Assembly: GCF_039537985.1 (NCBI RefSeq)
Contig: NZ_BAABBN010000007.1
Location: forward strand, 310,001 to 374,000
Reading direction: 5' to 3'
DNA: 64,000 nt
DNA from: Litoribacillus peritrichatus
Lineage (GTDB): Bacteria > Pseudomonadota > Gammaproteobacteria > Pseudomonadales > Litoribrevibacteraceae
Shown here: piece by piece, positions 49,260 to 58,181 of the stretch
How the letters are laid out: each line of letters starts with the position of its first letter
How positions within the stretch are numbered: position 1 is the stretch's first letter
Notes under the pieces: model-generated
The model's input: only the letters and a program-made list of their open reading frames with translations
What the model was told of the DNA's origin: nothing
Databases searched by the model: none
Position numbers and translations under genes: made by a program

Positions 49260-50861
49260 TTAGCCCTCCACCGCTCGGCCTTTCAGAGCGAACAAGCCGC
49301 GTGGTCGACGCTGAATAAATAGGATGATGAATACCAGCACAATGATCTTAGCCAATACCGCACCGGCCCAAGGTTCGATGAGTTTGTTGACGACACCCAA
49401 GCCCATGGCTGCAACTAAAGTCCCCCATAGGTTACCCACACCGCCAAAGACCACGACCATGAAGGAATCGATGATGTAGTTCTGACCCAGGTTTGGCCCT
49501 ACGTTGGTGATTTGAGACAGGGCCACGCCAGCAATACCGGCCACGCCGGAACCTAAGCCGAAAGTTAATGCGTCTACCCAACCCGAGCGGATACCCATGG
49601 AGTTGGCCATGGCGCGGTTCTGGGTGACGGCACGCATTTGCAAGCCGAACAAACTTTTCTTTAATAAGCCCATCAAGGCGAAGAAAATCACCAAGCTAAA
49701 GAGGATGATGTACAGGCGGTTGTAGGTCAGGGCGAATGATTCGGTAATCTCCAGTGAACCGCTCATCCAGCCTGGGTTTTCCACACTTTGATTCTGCGGT
49801 GAAACGAATGTCCGAACAGCTTGTTGCAACACCAAGCTGATGCCAAAGGTGGCCAGTAAGGTTTCAAGCGGGCGGCCGTAGAGGTGGCGTATTACAGTGC
49901 GTTCAATCAAAATACCGACCAGGCCGGAAACCAGGAAGGCGGCCGGGATGGCAATGAATAAGGAATAATCGATGAAATTAGGGAACAACACCTGTATGCC
50001 GAAGGTGGTGTAAGCGCCGATCATCATCATTTCGCCGTGGGCCATGTTAATGACACCCATCACCCCAAAAGTAATGGCGAGGCCAATGGCGGAAAGCAAT
50101 AGTACCGAACCGGCACTCAGGCCAAAAAACAGGTTTTCTGCCACGCCGTAAAGCTGTTGTCTGGATTCAATGATTTCAATGGACTTTTCAATGGCGGATG
50201 CCAGATCAGACGGTTTGGCTGTTTTATCCAGTGTTTGTTTGAACAGAGCCAGGATCTTAGGATCGTCGCTGTCAGCGAGCACGGCGCTGGATGCAAGCTG
50301 TACTTCAATGTCGCCATTGGCGAACTCAATGGCGGCGATGGTGGTTTCTAACGCCGAGGTGATCTTGTCGGTTTCTTCGCGGGCCAATGATTTTTTCAGC
50401 GCCGGTAACATGTTGGGGTTTAACGCGTCCCGTAAGTTCCGAACCGCCTGAAGCCGCAATTCCGGATCGGGGGAGGTGAGTTGGATAGCGGCCAGGGCCG
50501 TTCGAATTTCCCCCCGGATTTGGTTATTTACTCGGATTTTTTTTAGTTTGCGTTTTTTAAAGCTGCCCACCACTTCGTTGGTCAGGGCACTGTAAGCGGT
50601 GTATTTTTTATCATCGCCTTTTTCGATGTAAACAAACTCGCCCGTACTTTTGATGTAATACAGTTTTCCCTCAAGCATTTGATTCAGAATTGTTTCTGCT
50701 TGTGGATCGCCGGTGGTTGCGATGGCGTTAAGGGCATCCATTTTTTCGGATACTTTCTTAGATTTTAAATGCTCGAAATGAGATTCCAAAGCCGAGGCTT
50801 GGCTTAATGCGGTAAACATTACGGAGATGAGCAATGCTAAAAAGGGGGCTAACCTGTTCAT
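49260..50861 (-). CDS. urtB: Urea ABC transporter permease UrtB
   Basis: Start set at ATG 50861, giving a clean signal sequence (MNRLAPFLALLISVMFTALS); the open frame extends ten codons upstream. The 533-residue protein has an N-terminal extracytoplasmic extension of about 220 residues containing HEAT-like helices (DALNAIATTGDPQAETILNQ, LRLQAVRNLRDAL), as usual in proteobacterial UrtB. The LivH-type permease core has VMGVINMAHGEMMMIGAY and VVFGGVGNLWGT. It follows urtA by 165 bases. Confidence 0.93.
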   Translation of the reverse strand: MNRLAPFLALLISVMFTALSQASALESHFEHLKSKKVSEKMDALNAIATTGDPQAETILNQMLEGKLYYIKSTGEFVYIEKGDDKKYTAYSALTNEVVGSFKKRKLKKIRVNNQIRGEIRTALAAIQLTSPDPELRLQAVRNLRDALNPNMLPALKKSLAREETDKITSALETTIAAIEFANGDIEVQLASSAVLADSDDPKILALFKQTLDKTAKPSDLASAIEKSIEIIESRQQLYGVAENLFFGLSAGSVLLLSAIGLAITFGVMGVINMAHGEMMMIGAYTTFGIQVLFPNFIDYSLFIAIPAAFLVSGLVGILIERTVIRHLYGRPLETLLATFGISLVLQQAVRTFVSPQNQSVENPGWMSGSLEITESFALTYNRLYIILFSLVIFFALMGLLKKSLFGLQMRAVTQNRAMANSMGIRSGWVDALTFGLGSGVAGIAGVALSQITNVGPNLGQNYIIDSFMVVVFGGVGNLWGTLVAAMGLGVVNKLIEPWAGAVLAKIIVLVFIILFIQRRPRGLFALKGRAVEG

Positions 50862-51026
50862 TATATGAACCTGCTTCTCGTATTTTGGCACAGCAATGGC
50901 CTACGACGTTGTTTCGTATTGCCTTGCTGCAAAAATTGAATGGTTTTCGGTGAACATCCCCTTGCCTTGTGCGTGGCAAGGGGGTGTTGAGTTGCGCGAC
51001 GGGTTTCTAGTCACGCACAGTTGTGT

Positions 51027-52325
51027 TTACTCGTAGTTTTGACCAGAGCACACGTTGGTTTCGATGTTGTAGTTACCGCAGTTGATGGGCGCAGTCCAAT
51101 CGGCCACAACCTTGGCACTGGTTTGCAGGTGATCGGTCCAGGCGTCGCCGATGACCCCTTTTTTGGTTTGCCAAACGATTTCAAACTGGCCATCGTCCTG
51201 AATTTCACCAATCAAGACCGGTTTGGTTAAGTGGTGGTTGGTGTTCATCACCGCCGTCCCACCGGTGAGGTTAGGTACTGTGATGCCGTACATCGCATCA
51301 CGAACGCTGTCGACGTCTTCGGTGCCCGCAATCTCAACCGCTTTGGCCCACATTTGGAAACCAATGTAGGTGGCTTCCATAGGGTCGTTGGTTACGCGGT
51401 CTTCATTTTTGACGTATTTCTGCCATTGGTCGATGAACGCTTCGTTGGTGTCGCTTTCTGCGCTCTGGAAATAATTCCATGCTGCCAAGTGACCGACCAG
51501 CGGACCTGTATCGATACCGGATAATTCTTCTTCACCTACGGAGAATGCGATCACCGGAACGTCTTCGGCTGAAATGCCCTGATTACCTAATTCCTTGTAG
51601 AAAGGTACGTTAGCATCGCCGTTGATGGTTGAGATGACCGCAGTTTTCTTACCTTCAGCACCGAACTTCTTAATGTCGCTGACGATGGTTTGCCAATCGG
51701 AATGACCAAACGGGGTGTAGTTGATCATGATGTCTTTTTCCGACACGCCCTTATTTTTTAAATACGCTTCAAGGATTTTGTTGGTGGTGCGAGGGTAAAC
51801 GTAGTCGGTACCAGCCAGGACAAAGCGCTGCACGCTGCCGCCTTCTTCACTCATCAGGTAATCAACCGCTGGAATCGCCTGTTGGTTTGGCGCAGCACCT
51901 GTGTAGAAAACGTTTTTAGAAGACTCTTCCCCTTCGTATTGAACCGGGTAGAACATTAAACCGTTCAGTTCTTCAACCACTGGCAATACGGATTTACGGG
52001 ACACTGACGTCCAGCAACCGAAGATAACGTCGACTTTTTCTTTGGAAAGTAATTCTCGGCCTTTTTCTGCAAACAGTGGCCAGTTGGAAGCCGGATCAAC
52101 GACGACCGCTTCCAGTTTTTTACCCAGCAGGCCACCTTTTTTGTTCTGTTCTTCGACCATCATCAACACAGTGTCTTTTAAGGTGGTTTCGGAAATGGCC
52201 ATCGTGCCTGACAATGAGTGGAGCACGCCGACTTTAATGGTGTCGTCGGCCGCCATGACCGCTGAACCGAAGGTAACGGATAACGCCAATGCAGAAAACT
52301 GTGAGAATTGCTTGATGCTTTTCAT
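51027..52325 (-). CDS. urtA: Urea ABC transporter substrate-binding protein UrtA
   Basis: ATG 52325 (MKSIKQFSQFSALALSV) with AGGA 7 bases upstream gives a Sec signal ending SAVMAADD; an open frame reaches 17 codons further without features. The 432-residue precursor has the UrtA order: KVGVLHSLSGTMAISE, FGCWTSVSRKSVLPVVE, LMFYPVQYEGEESS, APNQQAIPAVDYL, GTDYVYPRTTNK. It binds urea in the periplasm for UrtBCDE. Transcription probably begins at the sigma-54 promoter match at 52477-52492, controlled by NtrC. A paralogue without transporter is at 25.5 kb. Confidence 0.95.
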   Translation of the reverse strand: MKSIKQFSQFSALALSVTFGSAVMAADDTIKVGVLHSLSGTMAISETTLKDTVLMMVEEQNKKGGLLGKKLEAVVVDPASNWPLFAEKGRELLSKEKVDVIFGCWTSVSRKSVLPVVEELNGLMFYPVQYEGEESSKNVFYTGAAPNQQAIPAVDYLMSEEGGSVQRFVLAGTDYVYPRTTNKILEAYLKNKGVSEKDIMINYTPFGHSDWQTIVSDIKKFGAEGKKTAVISTINGDANVPFYKELGNQGISAEDVPVIAFSVGEEELSGIDTGPLVGHLAAWNYFQSAESDTNEAFIDQWQKYVKNEDRVTNDPMEATYIGFQMWAKAVEIAGTEDVDSVRDAMYGITVPNLTGGTAVMNTNHHLTKPVLIGEIQDDGQFEIVWQTKKGVIGDAWTDHLQTSAKVVADWTAPINCGNYNIETNVCSGQNYE

Positions 52326-52476
52326 AGTGATTCCTAGTTGATTTCTCTGTAATTGAATCTGATCAAAGCGGTCCAAAGAGAAGCCAGCAGTCTTATTGCT
52401 CTGTACTTTTCTCTGGTGTTGTTGACCGCTTGTCGCCTTTTAGATTGTGAGTCTTTTAAAAGGATTGACAATGTTT

Positions 52477-52492
52477 AGCAATGGGTATGCCA
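52477..52492 (-). promoter_or_regulatory. Sigma-54 promoter candidate for urtABCDE
   Basis: On the minus strand TGGCATACCCATTGCT matches TGGCACGNNNNTTGCW at all but two positions, with the essential GG and GC at the correct -24/-12 spacing. It faces urtA, with an untranslated leader of about 140 bases. The 52326-52863 region has no convincing coding frame otherwise. Confidence 0.65.
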
Positions 52493-52652
52493 CTACGACG
52501 TAAGTCGTGTGTTTATCAGGTATTGCTGCTGTTAAAAGCTGTCCAAGCGGACGATTGGTGTTTTGTTTTAGTGCGTTTGTTTTTTACTTAGCACCAAATT
52601 GTTCCATTTTTGTTGAGATATGGATGTTATCTCGTTGATTTATGGTTTGGCC

Positions 52653-52669
52653 TGCACAAGCTGTGTGCA
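52653..52669. promoter_or_regulatory. NtrC-type enhancer site between urt and ure operons
   Basis: TGCACA-AGCTG-TGTGCA is a perfect 17-bp palindrome with the TGCAC-N7-GTGCA spacing of NtrC (NRI) sites. Its centre lies about 92 bases upstream of the expected ure start point and about 195 bases upstream of the expected urt start point, so one enhancer could serve both. A shorter dyad TGCAC-N4-GTGCA at 52812-52825 has wrong spacing. Confidence 0.65.
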
Positions 52670-52727
52670 CCATGATTCATACCAAAGGACTGGAAATAAG
52701 TTGTCTGTATAGTCAGTATTTGAGGTT

Positions 52728-52743
52728 TGGCAGACTCTTTGCA
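52728..52743 (+). promoter_or_regulatory. Sigma-54 promoter candidate for the ure operon
   Basis: TGGCAGACTCTTTGCA matches TGGCACGNNNNTTGCW at all but two positions, with GG and GC correctly spaced. It lies 120 bases upstream of ureD and points toward it, opposite in direction to the urt promoter match. Confidence 0.65.
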
Positions 52744-52863
52744 TTCGTTGGTGAGTGGCTATCTTGCAAGTGTTGTCGTGTGCTTAGGTGCGAGATTGTT
52801 CTTTTTATGTCTGCACTTATGTGCAAAGATTTTAAAACAAAGACTATTTTATAGGGAAGAATA

Positions 52864-53745
52864 TTGAATTACGCGGAGACTTCGCAGGACAGTCTTGATC
52901 CAAGTCTGCACTGGCTGGCTAATTATCAGGCTGAACTGGTGTATCTGGATCAGAAAACACGGCTTGGAAAAACCCGTCATTTTGGCCCGTTGCGGGTACA
53001 GCGTCCGTTTTACCCTGAAGGTCATCAATGTGCCCACCTTTATCTGTTACACCCGCCGGGTGGTTTGGTGGCAGGGGACTACTTAACCATTTCCTTATTG
53101 TTGGATGATGGCGCCCAAGCGCTTGTTACTACGCCTTCTGCCGGCAAAATATACAATAATATTACTGAGTTGAACCAAACTCAAAAAGTCCGTCTGTGCA
53201 TCAAAGATCAGGCGGTGCTGGAGTGGATGCCGCAGGAAACAATCGTTTTTGACGGTGCCAAAGGGGAGTTAATTACTCAGGTTGATATTTCGGGCTCCGG
53301 TATTTTTGTGGGCTGGGACATCGTTTGTCTGGGCAGACCGAGCAGTGAAGACTGGTTTGCCAAGGGGCGTATTGAACAATCACTCCTTATCCGGCGAGAC
53401 GCCAAGCCTGTGTTTATTGAGCGAAACCGGATCGATGCTGCCCAGGATATTATGCAGTTAAAAGCAGGTCTGGCAGGTGAGCCTGTGTTTGGCTGTTTTG
53501 TGATCTCAGCCGAAGAAGACATCTTAAACCGGGTCGTTCAACTGAACGAACAGGATTTTGAATTGCTGCAGGAATTGGCGGGTACAGGGCTGTTTGCTGT
53601 AACTCAGAAGCCCGGTGCAGTGGTTGTGCGTTATCTTGGCGCATGCGCCGAGACGGCGAAGAAAGTGTTTACCCATTATTGGGCATTGGTTCGGCCACAC
53701 GTTAACCAACGTGGGGCATGCCCTCCCCGAATTTGGAATACATAG
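52864..53745 (+). CDS. ureD: Urease accessory protein UreD
   Basis: This 293-residue protein starts at TTG 52864 behind AGGGAAG; no ATG suits. UreD motifs are clear: TRHFGPLRVQRPFYPEG, YLLHPPGGLVAGDYL, LVTTPSAGKIYN, LEWMPQETIVFDGA and the distal VVRYLGACAETAKKVF. It forms the UreD-F-G complex on apo-urease and channels nickel to the active site. It is first in ureDABCEFG, the common order in gammaproteobacteria. Confidence 0.94.
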   Translation: MNYAETSQDSLDPSLHWLANYQAELVYLDQKTRLGKTRHFGPLRVQRPFYPEGHQCAHLYLLHPPGGLVAGDYLTISLLLDDGAQALVTTPSAGKIYNNITELNQTQKVRLCIKDQAVLEWMPQETIVFDGAKGELITQVDISGSGIFVGWDIVCLGRPSSEDWFAKGRIEQSLLIRRDAKPVFIERNRIDAAQDIMQLKAGLAGEPVFGCFVISAEEDILNRVVQLNEQDFELLQELAGTGLFAVTQKPGAVVVRYLGACAETAKKVFTHYWALVRPHVNQRGACPPRIWNT

Positions 53746-53802
53746 CGGATTTTCAGTGCAAACTGGTCACTGATTTTACGAGGAACTGTTTAAGAGGACA
53801 TT

Positions 53803-54105
53803 ATGGAACTGTCACCCAGAGAAAAAGATAAATTACTGATTTTTGTGGCGGCCGAACTGGCTGAAAAGCGTCGGCAGCGTGGCGTTAAACTGAACTACCC
53901 GGAATGCATTGCGCTCATTTCGTCATTTATTATGGAAGGTGCCCGCGATGGCAAAACCGTCGCTCAATTGATGAATGAAGGGCGCGAAGTGATTAGCCGA
54001 AATGAAGTCATGGATGGCATTGAATCCATGATTCACGATGTTCAGGTGGAGGCAACCTTTCCCGATGGTACTAAGCTGGTCACAGTGCACAATCCCATCG
54101 CCTAA
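53803..54105 (+). CDS. ureA: Urease gamma subunit
   Basis: This 100-residue protein begins MELSPREKDKLLIFVAAELA and contains GVKLNYPECIALISSFIMEGARDG (shortened here to its key run YPECIAL), VAQLMNEGREV and ATFPDGTKLVTVHNPI, the full gamma-subunit signature. It is structural in the (UreABC)3 enzyme. AGAGGA precedes the ATG. Confidence 0.97.
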   Translation: MELSPREKDKLLIFVAAELAEKRRQRGVKLNYPECIALISSFIMEGARDGKTVAQLMNEGREVISRNEVMDGIESMIHDVQVEATFPDGTKLVTVHNPIA

Positions 54106-54140
54106 CTTAATCGGCAAACTTAACGCATAGGAGCGTTTTC

Positions 54141-54446
54141 ATGATTCCAGGTGAATACATAGTGTCGGACGAGCCAATCACTTTGAATGAAGGCCGTACC
54201 ACGATCAAAGTTCAGGTGTCCAATTCGGGAGATCGGCCGGTTCAGATCGGCTCTCACTACCATTTTTATGAAGCCAACTTGTCGCTGCAGTTTGATCGTG
54301 AAAGCACTAAGGGCTATCGATTGAACATTGCAGCAGGCACTGCCGTTCGTTTTGAGCCGGGCCAAACCCGCGAAGTTGAATTGGTAGAATACGCAGGCAC
54401 TAAAACCATTTACGGTTTCCGTGGTGATGTCATGGGCCAACTTTAA
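54141..54446 (+). CDS. ureB: Urease beta subunit
   Basis: This 101-residue protein begins MIPGEYIVSDEPITLNEGR and has VQVSNSGDRPVQIGSHYHF and RLNIAAGTAVRFEPGQTR, then VYGFRG-like IYGFRGDVMGQL at the end. It is the separate beta chain, as in most bacteria (fused to gamma in Helicobacter). TAGGAG lies upstream. Confidence 0.97.
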   Translation: MIPGEYIVSDEPITLNEGRTTIKVQVSNSGDRPVQIGSHYHFYEANLSLQFDRESTKGYRLNIAAGTAVRFEPGQTREVELVEYAGTKTIYGFRGDVMGQL

Positions 54447-54497
54447 TGTTTGGCTAACGTAAAACGGCTCATGGATTAGGGAAACAGGAGAGAACAC

Positions 54498-56201
54498 ATG
54501 ACTACGATTGATCGTAAAGCTTATGTTGATATGTACGGACCCACCGTTGGCGATAAGGTACGGCTGGGTGATACTGAATTGTTTATTTCGCCAGAAAAAG
54601 ACTTCACAGTGTATGGCGATGAAGTGAAATTTGGTGGCGGTAAAGTGATCCGTGATGGCATGGGTCAAAGTCAGGAAACTTCGGATAAGGTACCGGACAC
54701 CGTCATTACGAATGCCCTTATTTTGGATTATACCGGAGTGGTTAAGGCCGATGTGGCCATTAACAACGGACGCATCAGTGCCATTGGTAAAGCAGGCAAC
54801 CCGGATACGCAGGCAGGCGTCGATATTATTATCGGCCCTGGCACGGAAGTGATTGCTGGAGAAGGTCAGATTTTAACGGCGGGCGCGATTGATGCTCATA
54901 TTCATTTTATTTGTCCACAACAGGTGGAAGAAGCCTTGATGTCGGGGATCACTACCATGATCGGTGGTGGCACCGGACCGGCAACCGGAACTAACGCGAC
55001 CACGTGTACGCCGGGGCCGTGGCACATCGGTAAGATGTTGCAAGCGGTGGATGAGTTACCAATGAACTTTGGCTTTTTAGGGAAAGGCAATGCGTCATTA
55101 CCGGAGGCTTTAGATGAGCAAGTGGTTGCCGGTGCCATCGGTCTGAAGTTGCATGAAGACTGGGGAACCACGCCCGCTTCAATTGATAATTGCTTGAGTG
55201 TTGCTGAAAAGCACGACATTCAGGTGGCCATTCATACCGATACGTTAAATGAGTCGGGTTTTGTCGAGGATACGCTGGGTGCTTTGAAAGGGCGGGTGAT
55301 TCATACCTACCACACCGAAGGTGCGGGTGGCGGTCACGCTCCGGATATCATCAAGGCCTGTGGTGAGGCCAATGTGCTACCTTCCTCAACCAATCCGACC
55401 CGGCCTTACACAGTGAATACCGTGGATGAACATCTGGATATGCTGATGGTTTGTCATCACCTTGATCCCAATATCCCGGAAGATGTGGCCTTTGCGGATT
55501 CCCGTATTCGTCGTGAAACGATTGCGGCTGAAGACATTCTTCATGACTTGGGTGCATTCAGTATGATCTCATCAGACTCACAGGCAATGGGGCGTGTGGG
55601 TGAAGTGATTACTCGCTCTTGGCAGACCGCGCACAAAATGAAAGTACAACGTGGAGCTTTACCTGAAGATGATGCAGGCCATGATAATTTCCGTGCTCGC
55701 CGTTACATAGCCAAATACACCATTAACCCGGCCATCACTCACGGGGTTTCGGAAGAAGTGGGTTCGGTGGAGGTGGGTAAGTTGGCCGATCTGGTGTTGT
55801 GGAAACCGATGTTTTTTGGCACTAAGCCGTCGTTGATTTTGAAGGGTGGCATGATTGCGGCCGCGCCGATGGGCGACCCCAACGCTTCCATTCCTACGCC
55901 TCAGCCTGTGCATTATCGCCATATGTTTGGTGCTTTGGGCAAAGCGGTGACGGCCACCAGTTTGACCTTCGTTTCCAAAGCTGCACTTGCGGCTAATTCG
56001 CTGGATCACTTGGGCCTGGAAAAAACACTGACCGCAGTGAAAGACTGTCGCTCGGTTCGTAAATCCGACATGAAGCTGAATGACTATCAACCGGTGGTGG
56101 AGGTTGATCCTCAGACGTATGTGGTCAAAGCCGATGGCGTAGAGTTGACGTGTGAACCGGCGGAAGAGTTGCCGTTGGCACAGAGATATTATTTGTTTTA
56201 A
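54498..56201 (+). CDS. ureC: Urease alpha subunit (catalytic)
   Basis: This 567-residue amidohydrolase hydrolyses urea to ammonia and carbamate at a di-nickel centre. Metal ligands and active-site residues are present: AIDAHIHFICPQQ (two His), GLKLHEDWG with the Lys that becomes carbamylated, AIHTDTLNESGFVE and the TYHTEGAGGGHAPDI histidines. The mobile flap with its Cys is MVCHHLDPNIPEDVAFADSR, and the Asp is in ISSDSQAMGRVGE. Length equals the Klebsiella type. CAGGAG precedes the ATG. Ammonia produced here would feed glutamine synthesis when nitrogen is short. Confidence 0.98.
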   Translation: MTTIDRKAYVDMYGPTVGDKVRLGDTELFISPEKDFTVYGDEVKFGGGKVIRDGMGQSQETSDKVPDTVITNALILDYTGVVKADVAINNGRISAIGKAGNPDTQAGVDIIIGPGTEVIAGEGQILTAGAIDAHIHFICPQQVEEALMSGITTMIGGGTGPATGTNATTCTPGPWHIGKMLQAVDELPMNFGFLGKGNASLPEALDEQVVAGAIGLKLHEDWGTTPASIDNCLSVAEKHDIQVAIHTDTLNESGFVEDTLGALKGRVIHTYHTEGAGGGHAPDIIKACGEANVLPSSTNPTRPYTVNTVDEHLDMLMVCHHLDPNIPEDVAFADSRIRRETIAAEDILHDLGAFSMISSDSQAMGRVGEVITRSWQTAHKMKVQRGALPEDDAGHDNFRARRYIAKYTINPAITHGVSEEVGSVEVGKLADLVLWKPMFFGTKPSLILKGGMIAAAPMGDPNASIPTPQPVHYRHMFGALGKAVTATSLTFVSKAALAANSLDHLGLEKTLTAVKDCRSVRKSDMKLNDYQPVVEVDPQTYVVKADGVELTCEPAEELPLAQRYYLF

Positions 56202-56223
56202 TTCGATTTAATGTGGTGAGTGC

Positions 56224-56751
56224 ATGATTACTGTTACCGAAAAATTGTCTTTAGCTGAGGTTGCCGAGTGGGAACGCTCTGGGGGCGAAGTTAAAGATAT
56301 CATCCGTTTGCCCTTTGATGAACGCAAGCGGGGTCGGTTAAAAACGGAAACCGAGTCCGGTCAGGCGGTCGGTATTTTTGTTGAACGTGGTGATGTGATG
56401 CGTGATGGCACTTTGCTTCGTGCTGAATCGGGGGCGGTTTATCGGGTGAAATCAGCGGATGAGGAAGTCACCACCGCCTCGACCGAGGATTCGCATTTGT
56501 TTGCGCGTGCCTGTTATCACCTGGGCAATCGGCATGTGCCGTTGCAGGTCGGCGAGGGCTGGCTGCGTTATCAGAATGATTATGTGTTGGATGACATGCT
56601 GCGCCAACTGGGCTTGACCGTTATTCAGGAACAGGCGCCGTTTGAACCTGAAAATGGCGCTTATGGCGAGCATGCTCATGGCGGTCATTCTCATCACCAT
56701 AATGAGCTGGACGACCCGTCGCATGGTCACGCTCACCACCATCACAATTAA
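56224..56751 (+). CDS. ureE: Urease accessory protein UreE (nickel metallochaperone)
   Basis: This 175-residue protein has the UreE domains: N-terminal peptide-binding half (LPFDERKRGRLKTETESGQA, GIFVERGDVMRDGTLL) and a C-terminal half with CYHLGNRHVPLQV carrying the interface His. It ends in a His-rich tail (GGHSHHHNELDDPSHGHAHH) that binds extra nickel. It delivers nickel to UreG. Confidence 0.95.
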   Translation: MITVTEKLSLAEVAEWERSGGEVKDIIRLPFDERKRGRLKTETESGQAVGIFVERGDVMRDGTLLRAESGAVYRVKSADEEVTTASTEDSHLFARACYHLGNRHVPLQVGEGWLRYQNDYVLDDMLRQLGLTVIQEQAPFEPENGAYGEHAHGGHSHHHNELDDPSHGHAHHHHN

Positions 56752-56763
56752 GAGGTTCAGGGC

Positions 56764-57435
56764 TTGAAAACCTGCAGTTTATTAAGCTTGTTGCATATCT
56801 CCAGTCCGGCGTTGCCCATTGGTGCGTTTGCTTATTCACAAGGGTTGGAATACACCTTGGATGCGGGGTGGTGTAAGCAGGCCAAGGACGTTGAGGCCTG
56901 GATATCGGGGGTTCTCAATTATGGATTGGGTGGCGTCGATCTTCCTGTTTTGGCTCGTCTTCATCGGGCTTGGCTGGAAGAAGACCAAGCGGCTTTAGAG
57001 TACTGGAACGGGATGTTGCTGGCGTTCCGGGAGACCAAAGAACTATACCTGGAAGACGTGCAGGTGGGTGATGCTTTTAAGCAGTGGCATTTATCTCAGT
57101 CTAAGGGTCACGAAGCAAAACTGGACTGGATTGAAAAACCCACTGTTGCGGCCATGTATGCGTTGAGCAGCGTGATTTCAGAGATTCCGGTGGAACAAAC
57201 CCTGATTGGTTTTACCTGGGCGTGGTTGGAAAATCAGATTACCGCTGCCAGTAAGGCGATGCCAATGGGGCAAACGGATGGACAGCGGATCATCCGGCAT
57301 CTGATTCCGATGATTGAGGATGTAATTGAGCGGGCGATGACCATGGAAGACCATGAAATTGGTTCCGGCCTGGCCGGTTTGGCCATGTCTTCGGCGTTAC
57401 ACGAACATCAATATTCAAGGCTATTCCGGTCTTAA
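56764..57435 (+). CDS. ureF: Urease accessory protein UreF
   Basis: This 223-residue helical protein starts at TTG 56764 behind AGAGG. It has LLHISSPALPIGAFAYSQGLE, the UreF signature, MLLAFRETKELYLED and IRHLIPMIEDVIERA, and a conserved C-terminal end near SGLAGLAMSSALHE. It bridges UreD and UreG, and gates GTP hydrolysis during nickel insertion. The start overlaps nothing; the gap after ureE is 12 bases. Confidence 0.95.
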   Translation: MKTCSLLSLLHISSPALPIGAFAYSQGLEYTLDAGWCKQAKDVEAWISGVLNYGLGGVDLPVLARLHRAWLEEDQAALEYWNGMLLAFRETKELYLEDVQVGDAFKQWHLSQSKGHEAKLDWIEKPTVAAMYALSSVISEIPVEQTLIGFTWAWLENQITAASKAMPMGQTDGQRIIRHLIPMIEDVIERAMTMEDHEIGSGLAGLAMSSALHEHQYSRLFRS

Positions 57436-57490
57436 ACGAATTTTTGAAAGATAATTGAACCAATATTTTTTACTTGGGAAATAAATAGAG

Positions 57491-58126
57491 ATGAGCAGTA
57501 AACAAACTTTACGCGTTGGTGTTGGCGGACCTGTAGGTTCAGGTAAAACGGCGTTGTTAACAACTTTGTGTCATGAAATGCGCGAGCATTACAACATAGC
57601 GGTGGTAACCAATGATATTTACACCAAAGAAGATGCTCAGTTTTTGACGCGAAACGAAGCATTAAGTGAAGACCGCATTATCGGTGTTGAAACCGGCGGT
57701 TGCCCGCATACCGCCATTCGTGAAGATGCGTCGATGAACCTGGCGGCGGTGAAAGAATTGTGTGAGCGTCATGACGGCCTTGAAATGGTGCTGGTGGAAT
57801 CTGGCGGCGATAATTTATCCGCTACATTCAGCCCTGAGTTGTCAGACCTGACGCTGTATGTCATTGATGTCTCTGCCGGAGAAAAGATTCCGCGTAAAGG
57901 TGGCCCGGGCATTACTAAGTCGGACTTGCTGATCATTAATAAAACCGACTTGGCACCTATCGTGGGTGCTTCGCTGGACGTGATGGATCGCGATGCTAAG
58001 AAAATGCGTGGCGATCGTCCGTTTGTGTTTTCAAACCTAAAGAGCGGTCAGGGCGTAAAGGAGATTGTTCGCTTTATTATTGAGCAGGGCATGTTGCGAG
58101 AAACCGGTTTGATGAAAGACGGGTAA
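57491..58126 (+). CDS. ureG: Urease accessory GTPase UreG
   Basis: This 211-residue SIMIBI-class GTPase has P-loop GVGGPVGSGKTALLTTL, nickel-binding Cys-Pro-His in GVETGGCPHTAIREDAS, VESGGDNLSATFSPEL and the guanine-specificity motif NKTDLAP. It provides energy for nickel loading of urease. It lies 55 bases after ureF and ends the operon. No nickel transporter gene follows. Confidence 0.97.
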   Translation: MSSKQTLRVGVGGPVGSGKTALLTTLCHEMREHYNIAVVTNDIYTKEDAQFLTRNEALSEDRIIGVETGGCPHTAIREDASMNLAAVKELCERHDGLEMVLVESGGDNLSATFSPELSDLTLYVIDVSAGEKIPRKGGPGITKSDLLIINKTDLAPIVGASLDVMDRDAKKMRGDRPFVFSNLKSGQGVKEIVRFIIEQGMLRETGLMKDG

Positions 58127-58137
58127 TTATATCCGAT

Positions 58138-58181
58138 AAGCGGTGAATCATGCCTCGGTGGCCGGTTTTGTTTCACCGCTT
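58138..58181. terminator. Hairpin between ureG and the convergent gene
   Basis: AAGCGGTGAA (58138-58147) and TTCACCGCTT (58172-58181) form a perfect 10-bp stem with a 24-base loop, 12 bases after the ureG stop and overlapping the stop of the convergent gene. There is no T run; it is a likely bidirectional end. Confidence 0.45.

Noticed and set aside
52642..52854. 70-codon open frame on the plus strand before ureD
   Set aside because: It overlaps the NtrC-type and sigma-54 elements, has no ribosome binding site and odd composition (many Cys); non-coding leader is more likely.
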